From Micromussa lordhowensis (Eukaryota; Cnidaria; Anthozoa; Scleractinia; Lobophylliidae): a stretch of 64,000 nucleotides of DNA. Shown here in pieces: positions 21,339 through 31,700 of the stretch (its first letter is position 1; every line of letters starts with the position of its first letter). Both the position numbers and the translations under genes were made by a program. The notes beneath the pieces were generated by a model, which saw nothing but the letters and a program-made list of their open reading frames with translations, did no database searches and was not told the origin of the DNA. The stretch covers positions 26,483,829 to 26,547,828 of the forward strand of contig OZ026599.1 of assembly GCA_964020085.1 (NCBI GenBank), written 5' to 3'.

Positions 21339-22054
21339 CTGTTGAAATACAGTACCAAAGAAAATTGAAAACACTACTGAGTTGATGCTAATCTTGTACT
21401 GTTCGTAACAGCCCAGGCTCAACCTCTGCATTTCTAGCCCAGAGCTCTTACCGCTTGACCAAAATTACATTGCTAAAAGCTTCACCTAGCTTCCTACATT
21501 CCTGTCCCGAGATAATCGAGGATCTAGGTTCGATTATTTGAAAATCGAGCTCCTGTGTTCCACATATATGTGGTGAGACTGGAAACTCATGCTCTGTTCT
21601 CCAGTGACTTTTATAACATGCAAGAAGAACACTACCCTATCGTTTCGGCTTTCGGCTGCGTTATGCAAAACGTCTTCGCAGGGCATGTAGGTTTGAGAAG
21701 GTGAGCAAGCCTTTACACGTGCGATTTTTGTCGCGCAACTTAATGCAACTTTTGTGGCGCCAAAATTGTAATCCACCTGAGCTCCAGAGCGATTTTAATA
21801 AGATTTGTCGCCGCGACATCACGGGTTCGAAACCTGATGCAAAGTCGCGGCGATTTCGGATTAAGCAACATGTACCTTTCGGGTGATGTTTTTGTGACTT
21901 GAAGGGTAGTTCAATAAGACCTTCACTGGTATGTCTTCATTATACCTCTAGAGACATGAATTGAACACTTGATGGAGAGGAAATGCTCTTTTCTTTCCTG
22001 TCAGGAATTGGAAGTATGAATGACATAAACAAAACGTTTATTGCTAAGTTGCTC

Positions 22055-22790
22055 CGATAGAAGATCGGTCATTATAAGCACTCTATATCGGTTGATGCCA
22101 AAATCAAACTGCCCAGTCATAGGTGAACAAGTTGCTATCAAATTTGTTGCACAATAGGTTACCATAGCAACAATATGACCTGCTAAAAACACCCTTAATT
22201 TAAGCTTATAACTCAAAAGGGTACTCGGTGAGCCCTATTTTTAAATATGGAATTATGTATGATATATAAGCATGATAAAATGCAACTTTTCGCAAAGTTT
22301 AATGCGGGGGTAAACATGGACTAAGGCGTGAAATTTGAAATGATATAAAAAAGGAAATTGTTAGAATTAAGATGGGTTGGAAACACTACCACACAGTTGA
22401 CCCCCGCAAAAGAGAGCCCCAGGTTGCTAGGGGACTGTTTGGTATCCGTCTAGCAGTTATTCACTTCAAATTTCAATTTTCCAAATCCATCAAATCTTCA
22501 ACATTTCATATTTTCCTTAATTTAACCTATCCTTTGAGAAAAAATATCTCTTTCCCAAAATGCCCAAAAATCACCCAAAAATTTACACAAAACCGCCAAA
22601 CAGTGGTTAATGAGATGAGCAGAGAGATTTAGTGTCGCTTGAAACGTGACCGAGATATTGGAAGAAAGGCCGTGTTAAGCGACCTCAAAACAGCTTTCAC
22701 GTGTACCCCCGCCTTAAAACAATTCTGTGGACTGGGTTCAGAGCCACCTTAAAATTTCGACTCTGAACCCATGAATTGATTTTTCCATGG
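22055..22790. repeat. Dispersed repeat family (GTTACCATAGCAACAATATG), interrupted copy
   Basis: Shares GGTTACCATAGCAACAATAT, AAAACACCCTTAATT and TGGGTTCAGAGCCACCTTAA with copies at 31052-31640 and 37098-37450. This copy is split by a younger 411-bp insertion. It is non-coding. Confidence 0.8.
22303..22713. mobile_element. TTAA-flanked MITE nested in a repeat, 411 bp
   Basis: The ends are TGCGGGGGTAAACATG and CACGTGTACCCCCGCC (13 of 16 positions inverted-identical), with TTAA at 22299-22302 and 22714-22717. Other copies of the host repeat are continuous at this point (AAAGTTTAAAAAAAATTC at about 31296), giving an empty site. It is a piggyBac-like target, non-autonomous. Confidence 0.85.
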
Positions 22791-22799
22791 TTATCATGG

Positions 22800-25150
22800 C
22801 TAGCGGTATTGCTCGTGGGCGCGTACGCACACGACGACGACGGCGACGGCGGCGATGACGGTGTCGCGCAATTATTATCTTACAAAGTCTTAAAATTTTG
22901 CCATGACCACTATTACGCCAGCTGACGCAACATTATTATCACTCATAGCTTGAGCCTGAACCGCCCATGTCCACAGTCGTTCATATATAAACCTTTTTAA
23001 ATGTGTCCAAAAGCGATAGCCTGCAAGAGCATCCGGTTTTTACGTAGCCTGCTTAGCTGGCGGATTCATTGGGGTTTTTCGTGGCGCGGTACAAGGGGCG
23101 AAGCCCAGAGACGAATGGCGAGAGGCAAGACATCTACGACATACTTTGGAATTAATCCTGTGATTTCAATTCGCTAAAACTTTGTTATCGTTACTGATCA
23201 AACTCAAGTGACATTGTCTGTGTTCTCTAATGTGATAAGAGTTTTCTTAAAATGACCCCAGTTACTGTGGCGTAGCTTCTTTGTTCTTTAACTCGTGCTT
23301 GCGATAGCTAGTTATGAGTTGTAGTGGGGGATCAGATTGTGCAAATTATCGCAAATGAGTGATCGGTCATTCATCTGTAAAGCTCTTTTGTCCATATATT
23401 CTGTCAGTGGGTTTCAGCAGTTTACCACTTTGACAACCTGCATTAATTATTCATGAGTTACTTTCAGTCACTCGCTTTGATGGACGACCACCGCGGGCTC
23501 AAGTGATTCGCACAGCGGGCTACGGATTCAAATTGCAGTTGTTCTATGCTGAAAATCACTCAGTTTGCTCTGCAAATGACTTGTTTAAATTCATTGGTGG
23601 AAATCACTCAATTTGCTCACCAAATGACTTGTTTTACTGGCCATGTATCTATTCATGGATATCACGAGTTGGTTTAGAGAGCCTTTCAATATCTTCCAAC
23701 ATGAAATAACCTAAAGGGAACAGAACTACTCCTTAGAAAATTTTGAAAAGAAAAAAAAGAAGCGAAACAAAAACAAAAGCAACCAAAAAACAAGCAGACA
23801 GGAAAGTTAGTATCTAAATCACACTAAAAAAGGAATCTCGTAATTTTTGGATTGTTACATTCTAAGCATACGATTAAACGTTCCTCGTTCCTGTGAATTG
23901 TTAATTTCTACTTTTGCTTGAGTGCTGTTTGAAGCCATGTCATCAAAATAGTGTTCATCTGTCCGTTTATTAACTATTATTATGCAAAAAGTCGGATTTG
24001 AAATGTTTTTGCGATTTGCTCGATTTCAAACGTACAGAATTTCTTTATTCTTGATTATTCTACTCGCCATGCAGACACCATAGTTTAAGACATTCGTGTT
24101 AGCTAATATATATATTACATCTAAGAAACGCAAAACTCTTTTTTTTATATCGATATTCAATTGCTTCCAAGGAATGATCGATTGCCCTAAAAATACATTT
24201 TACAAAACTTTAATGTATTGCCAAATTTCACATCGTTGCGATTAAAGGAAGACTGGTGAAAAATTCATTGAAAATGACTGTTTTAGTTCTGGAGAGAAAA
24301 AAAAAACGGGCCTTAAACGGGTCGCTCCTATCCAATAAGTTCTAAAACGACTGCCCATGGACAGCTTTTATTAATCTTTGGTATACACATTCAACTTTTC
24401 ATATTTTATTGATATCGGGCTTTAAACGTTAAAAGAAAAGTATCAATGACAACAAAGGCTTGTTTAATTTTTAACCTTTCAATAGTTTATTACTTACTTC
24501 AAGACTTGCACCAGGGTTTCTTTCATTGTGGACCCAGGCTGTTACTAATTTTATTTGTGCAAGCTATGGTCAAAAAAGTTGAAGTTATCTAGAAAAAAGA
24601 ATGTATGCTTCACAGAAAGTGCATATGCTAGTAACAGTGTCTTCGCTACCTCTGGATTTTACGCCAGTCCCATGACAGAATTAAGACATGAATAGTCTAC
24701 ATTCAACAAGACCGTCGTTCAAGCAACAATCCTCATTGAGTCACGTCTAAATTAATAAGCGCGCGAATGTGACATGCTGGTTGCTGATTTGAATCATTAA
24801 ATACAGCTAGACTGATTTATTTTGCCTTTAAATATTTGCTTTAAAAATGGTAACGTTCTCGCCAAAACCAATGTATAGTTAACGGAGTTAGCGAAGACAC
24901 TTTCCTATCTGTTTGCGCGGTAGCCTCAAGCACAATGGTTATTAAAAAATAACGATGAATCAGCAGGCAAGTGCTTTCCCATGTTGTTTTTACTGAAGAA
25001 TTTAATTAAAATGTTTTTGTATATCAACCAAGTGGCATGCAGAAAGTGATAACACAAACTATTGTATTAATATCGTAAGAGGCCGCTTGCCCGTCAAAAG
25101 TGATTCTGAAGCGGCAAAGATAAATGGATCAAATCCAGTCTTGAAAATCG
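22800..25150. other. Intergenic region between the head-to-head channel genes
   Basis: No exon was recognised. Noted: a short (GACGGC)-type CpG-rich patch at 22827-22870, and a doubled 45-bp unit at 23548-23638 (TCACTCA.TTTGCTC.CAAATG). AT-rich stretches follow. The promoter of the plus-strand channel gene should lie in the last part, but I see no decisive core element. Confidence 0.5.
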
Positions 25151-25152
25151 CC

Positions 25153-25732
25153 ATGAGCAAAGTCATTCCTTTGTATAAAGAAGGTGTTAATTGGACCGAA
25201 AAGCCTTCCAAATCGGCAGTCATAAAGCAAAAATGGCACGACTTCGTCGAAAACTCCACTCTTCACGGCATGCATTGTATAATTTCGAGTCAAACAACCT
25301 TTCGTCGCATTATATGGACCTTGTTTCTCTTGGTTGGAGTGGGCTACTTTTCATATCAATCTTCGGTACTTTTGAACAGGTACTTCAATTTCCCTGTCAC
25401 TACCAAGACAACACTTGAATTCGAAAAGGAACCTGAGTTTCCAGCAGTCACTATTTGCAATTTCAACATGCTGAGGAAGTCTATGGTAAAGAAGCACAAT
25501 TTTACAGAAGTCACAGATCTTGCGCTGATGAGCAAAGCTGGAGTGGAAATAGACGACACTAACATTGACTGGAGCCGTTACGACGAGCTAGACGTCTTCG
25601 ATATTTACCTGAAAGCTGGACATCATATCCAAGATATGATATTAGGCTGCTCGTGGAAAGGAGAAAGATGCAGCTATCAAAATTTTACACCCATTTTAAC
25701 AACTATGGGGCTGTGCTACACATTTAATTCGG
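25153..25732 (+). CDS. ASIC-like gene (plus), exon 1: N-terminus, TM1, finger
   Basis: Encodes the cytoplasmic N-terminus with the gating HG dipeptide, TM1 (RRIIWTLFLLVGVGYFSYQS), the first palm strand and the finger domain ending YTFNSG. The donor is GTAAGA in phase 1. The open frame continues upstream without an ATG, so a 5' noncoding exon or an upstream splice site is possible. Confidence 0.85.
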
Positions 25733-28700
25733 GTAAGATAACAATCATCCTCACACATTTTCTAATAACGCATTTCTGGAGTCAAGAACTCCTTTTTTTG
25801 TTTGTAGTTTTCTAACGTTTGGCTTCATCTTTAATAAGTTAAACACTTTCCAGTGTAAACTTCAATATGAAACTTAGGCGAACATGATCGGGTAGATTAT
25901 TATTTATAAAATAACTGAGCCACTACGAGCGCTCACATTGGTCGATAGGTGTGTTTAGATGAGAGTTACGGTTGTGACGTTTTAGATTCGCGCGTATTTT
26001 TGAGAATTATTTTATAAAAGCAATATAGAGCACTTTTCTGTGTTTACATAGCTTCATCTAAACACTCGGAGGGTTGGGAGAATTCTCGAAAGTTATGCAA
26101 ACCCTCGACTACGTCTCGGGTTTGCATAACTGTCTCGAATTCTCCCTACCATCCTCGTGTTTAGATGAGGCTATATAACACGGAAAAAGTGCTCTATTCC
26201 TTAAATTTCAGAGAAGACCAAAATGTGAGAACTTTCTAGTTGTGTTTGGGTACTTAGTTGAATTTCAAATACGTTGAACGAAGTTGTGTTTTATTATTTT
26301 CTCTCAGAGTACTAATTTGTCAATCAATTATTAATACCATTGTTGGATGTAATTAAAGGTTTGCACATTTAAACGTCAATTCTAATTTGTGAATTAAAGT
26401 AATATAGATTTACATATAACAGAGAAAGGCCAACGTTTTCTTTTTTCGTTAAATGTGTTTTTCCCTCAATAATTAAAGTTAATTAGTTGATAAATACACC
26501 TGACAAGCATGCCAAAAAATACATTATTTGGATTTTTGTGAAGAAAAGAAAATAATATAGCTCTGTATGGGACTAGATTTGTAATTACAATTCAAAGTCG
26601 ACCCAAAAATTGCAGGTGATAACGACCTGTCAATACTGTTGGCTTATTAAAACGTCTAGCGCCCTTCTGTATTTCTAACAAACAATCTTAAGTTATTCTG
26701 TGCAAGTTATCTTATCATATGCTATTGCCCATGATATTAAAAAAAATCGCCCTGCTCTAGCACGTATTGCATGTTTTATATATTTGCTGTCGGGTCGCTT
26801 TCCATTAGGCTAAACAACAGTATTCGTTTTGCTGGGCTTACTTTGGGGAATTTTTCCTCGTAATCGATAGGAAAACGCTTAGCTAGATATTTCTTGTTGA
26901 TTCCGGGTTAGGCTGAGACAAAGAAACGGCTTTTGTGTTTTTAGTGAATGTTCATGAAATGGCCATAAATCGTTAAGTTCTATGTTAACAGTACCCCATT
27001 GAAGTCCCCCCAAACATTTTGTGGCTTTTTGAGTACTTTATTAAATTAAATGCCCACACTATCCATGTTAGAATAATGTTAATTTGGCTTTGCCCATTGC
27101 AGAAATATGAACCTTACTTAAGACGAGGCCATGGAGAAATTACCCAGTTCAAATGAATATCTGGGCTTTTAGGCAGATAGTTCTAGAGACGTGACTTTTC
27201 CTGTTGTAGAAATACTAATGCCAAAGATGGCTAATTAAAGATGCATAAATTAGTGTCAAAAGGCCATTTTTGAGGGGGTTGCCCCAACTTGAAGGGAATA
27301 AGATATTTTGACCGATTTTTTTGCCACAATCATTCACTCACCAAACCCAACATTTGTTTGAGCGAAATCGGTGATTTGAGCTGTATCACCTCTTGTCTGG
27401 TTCTGCCTGGTTTTCTCATGGACACACTGTTAAGTGCCTAAATATTTAGCTTATAGAACTAATTGTGGACACTCAAATTCATAATAAGGAGAAAACAAAA
27501 TAATAATAATAGTAATAATAAATGAACAGATAGATGGAAAAGATATAAAAAATTGTACACATGTTCAGTAACATTGTCCGAAAGTAAGCACGTAAAAACC
27601 CAAAGTTATTGATCATAAATGGTTCGACGGTAAATCCGTCCTCGTCGGTGTTACGGTTAGTATAACAAGTGTTCGTTACACATAATACTGAGACCATAAG
27701 TTTTCGATGAATAAAATTTTGTATTTATAGAATTTCAAATTAAATAATTAGCATGTATAAAGTTTTAAAATCTTGTAATACAAAGCTCGCACGAACCTGA
27801 TCATAAACTCCCTGCCAAGGTGCATACAAAGAAAGTGTTAAATTTCAAGATTGACCAGCTGATTCATTAGTTCATTAATTGAATGAACTCCTACACTCCT
27901 TGAGACTATTTGAATTTAAGCGGCGTTTAAGCACTCTGTTCCGGACTCGACGAGTTTCATTAAAAAACTTTCTTTCTTTTTTTTTCTTGCTTTGCTTTTT
28001 TTTTTCAGGTAAAGATGGTCGACAAATCTTAAAAGTCAATCATGCTGGCGCCAAGTTTGGCTTGAATCTGAAGTTAAACGCTCAACAGTTTGACTATTAT
28101 GGATCTTGGACCTCCCAAGCAGGTCTCAAGGTCCTTATTCATCATCACGAGACACCACCGACGGTTGAGGAACTCGGCTTCTCGTTGGCTCCAGGAACAA
28201 GCACTCTTGCAGCAATAAGAAAAGAAAAGGTACGAGTCCCTAACACGGCAATTCAAAGTGGCCAAAATAGCGCAGTGAATTTTTCTTAAAGAAAGGACTG
28301 TTCTATGTCGTAGGGCAAGAAAACACCAATTTGATTATCATTCTCAAGTTAATTTAGTAAGTAGATTAACCACTGAAGCGACTTTGCGAAAAGCTGGCGT
28401 TTCGTGCAATATTGATTACATAGATGAGAAATTCTTGCAGCAAGAGCAGTTTCATGCACCTTTATACGCTCCATCAGGGCTGTGGAAACTGTGTCAGCTT
28501 CAATGGAGTGAGTCGTCCAACTCATATCAGTGGAACCTCGATATAACACATGATATAAGGGCCAAGGAATTAGCAAAATTTGTTCGCTATAACGAGGTTT
28601 CGATCGTTATATCGGGGTTCTTTTCCATATATTTTACCACTAATGGGGCAAAGAGTAACATTCGTTATACCGAAGACTTCGTTAAATAGAGGTTCGTAAA

Positions 28701-31700
28701 ATCGAGGTTCCCCTATACCTAAAGTCGAGTTTTTAAGAACAGAATGGAATTTACTTGGTCCCAGATAACAAGAATGTTATTAGTTTCCATAACTACTCTG
28801 GTGTATTCAGTCATTCTCAAGTCGATGTCATTATTCAAGCCTTTCAGATTCTGAGAGGTAGGTTTCTCAATCTTGGTATCAGTATGATGCTGGGACATTT
28901 GCGAAGTAGAAACATGGCATCTAGATATCGACCAGCACAATCGATCTGTTCTGTTTGCATTCCATATTTCTTCCGCGAATTACCTACCAGTTAAACCTCC
29001 TAGTTGACGTATGGGATAATGATCCTATACGCACAGAGGGTCACTGGACTCCTCAACAAATTTGGGTGAACGATATGATTTCACAAGATAATACTGGAAA
29101 TACTACTGTCAAGGACACATTTGATGATAGCAGCCCACAAGAAGAATTATCTGGTTAATACCCAACAGGATTTGTAAACACCAATATCTCATTCTGTTTC
29201 TTAAAACATCAACTTGAGGTGTTGATATTTGACAGCTCGACGACCCACTATTCCATTAGAAGCTGATACCGTTGACAAAGCCCTAAGGGGCGTACTGAGG
29301 TGGCTGAAACTGCTCTTACTGCAAGCATTTCCCATCTATGTAATATCTATGTAATGGACTTTGAAGTTGTCTCATCAGCAATGCAAGAATTAACGAAGTT
29401 CGGTTGTTGGAGAACAGTAGCAGACAGACCTTAATAACAAGACATTTTGCCACTGCCGCCATATTGACGATTTCCAGTTAAAGTAATTTTCGTTGCTATC
29501 AAACATGAACAAGACTATTTTGACAAACAGCACTTTCCGTTCTGGCGTATACATGGTAGTTTGCGAAACCCGCATATATGCGCATCTTAGCGCGCGTATA
29601 TATGGGTCCTTGTAGAACGCGTATATTTGGGCATTTATTTCGCATATCCCTGCGCTTAAGCTTACGCAAATATATGGCCATTTAAAAATGTGTCCATACG
29701 CGACATATACGTAACATATGTAAACAAGTATACGCGGCAGAGAAACCCACGTATACCCTTTTTGAAACGGGTGGCCAGCCATATTCTTCTTTTTTCTCTT
29801 CTCCCTTCCTTCCTTCCTTCCTTCCTTCCTTCCTTCCTTCCTTTCTTCCTTCTTTTTCTCTCTCTCTCTCCCTCCCTCCATCGGTCTCCCTCTACCCGGC
29901 CTCTGTTCTGTCGCTTCTTTCTTTCGACGTACATCACCCGTATGCGAGAAACACGTTACGCTTTGCATGCACTCTTTACATGCTTTAGGAAGTACATGTA
30001 CTGTTGTATTGATTGTCTATGGATTCAATGTTTTAGGTTCATAACCTGAGGCATCCCTATGAAACGAACTGTAATGACAGTGCCATCGAACACCTCCCTG
30101 GTTACGCTAAATACACAACGCCCGCGTGCATGCTGTCGTGCCACTCAGCGTACCTGGTTGAACAATGTGGCTGCAGAGACGTAAGGATCCTTTGTAAGTA
30201 ACGCCTTGTCGAGTTGGAACAACAAAATCGACAAAAACACCATCGATCACTAACCCTAACCCTAACCCTTAACCCTAACATCCATAACCCTACCCCTAAC
30301 CCCCACAGTACATACAGTCACGATAACACTAACCACAACAACAACAAGAACAACAATCACAACAAAAAGAACAACAAAAACTGAGTAGAATAAATATATA
30401 TGTTTGTTTCTTTAGCGTTCGTAACTGCTAAGATGCTGTCCGTCAGAAAACGAGGCAGGAAGTGATACCGCTCAAATCACCGATTCGCTCAAACTTGACA
30501 CAAATGTTGGGCTTGGCGAGTCAATAATTATGGCTAAAATGTGAGTCAAAAGATTCTATTATCTTCAAGCTAGGAGGGTCCCCAGCAAAAATAGCCCTTT
30601 GACACTAATTTATGCATATTAATTAATTAGCTGTCCTTAGTTTAGTATTTTTACAACGACAAAGGCTATGTGGAAACCACCACAAAACACTCCGCCGACA
30701 CTCCGCCATAAATTGCCTAGTTCAAATGAATGATCTGTGCTTTGAGACTGATAACTGTATAACATGATTCAACAGATTTTATTCTCACGTGGCCTTTCTT
30801 GTTGAAGAAAAAAAACAAAGAGAGCTAATTAAATATGCGTAAATTATTGAAAATGGCCGGTTTTTGCCTGGTTCCCTCCTAACTTTGATGGAGACAAAAC
30901 CTTTTGAGCTACGTTTTTGCGGTAATCATTCACTCACCAAGCTCAACATGTGTGCAGGTTTGAACGAAATCGGTGATTTGAGCTGTATAACCTCCTATCC
31001 AGTTCTATCTGGTTTTCTCATGGACACGCTTCAAATTTGCCCATCATCCCACGTTTTGCTTAAGGAGGCTGGCAACAGTTTCCAGCACTTTTCTAACAGC
31101 TATACTTTGAAGGGCGAATACTACCACTGTTTCACTAGTGATGCTACAATAATGATATCATACAAATTCCCAATCACTGGTAAACAAGTTGCCATAGCAA
31201 CAATATGATCTCCTAAACAGACCCTCAAAACGAGCTCGCTGACCCCTATTTTTTATTATCGAATTAAGATAAGCACGATAAGATGCAACTTTTTGCAAAG
31301 TTTAAAAAAAATTCCGTGGAGTGGGTTCAGAGCCACCTTAAATTTTAGAAATTCTAAGGTGGCTCTAAACCCACTTCACAGAATGTTTTTAAACTTTGCA
31401 AAAAGTTGCATCTTATCGTGCTTATCATAATTCGATAATAAAAAACAGGGGTCACCAAACTCGTTTTTTAGTTATTAGCACTTGCTAAAATTAAGGGTGT
31501 TTTAGCAGGTCATATTGTTGCTATGGTAACTTCTTCTGCCACAAATGTGACAGCAACATGTTCATCAATGATTGGGCAGATTTTTTTGGTACCATGACTT
31601 TGGCATCGATCGATATAGAGTGCTTACAATGACCCATCCAAGTCTACGTCTTGGAAAGTCACGAATAATGTCTGGCCATCTTAAAGGTACATTTAGTGGT

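Larger units (their letters stand above)
20120..21945. repeat. Segmental duplication, copy B (paralogue of 3100-4960)
   Basis: Collinear with copy A from the SINE tail through ATTGAAGGGTAGTTCAATAA. It is interrupted by a LINE fragment at about 20413-20910 and lacks the MITE present in copy A. It carries a frameshifted version of channel exon 4180-4271. Confidence 0.8.

Noticed and set aside
29390..29968. Lys/Arg/Glu-rich minus-strand ORFs
   Set aside because: They arise from the (TTCC)n microsatellite in an intron.
30181..30186. Earlier donor GTAAGG for channel exon 3
   Set aside because: It would change the phase and shorten the exon relative to the 157-nt paralogue; the GTAAGT at 30194 fits both.
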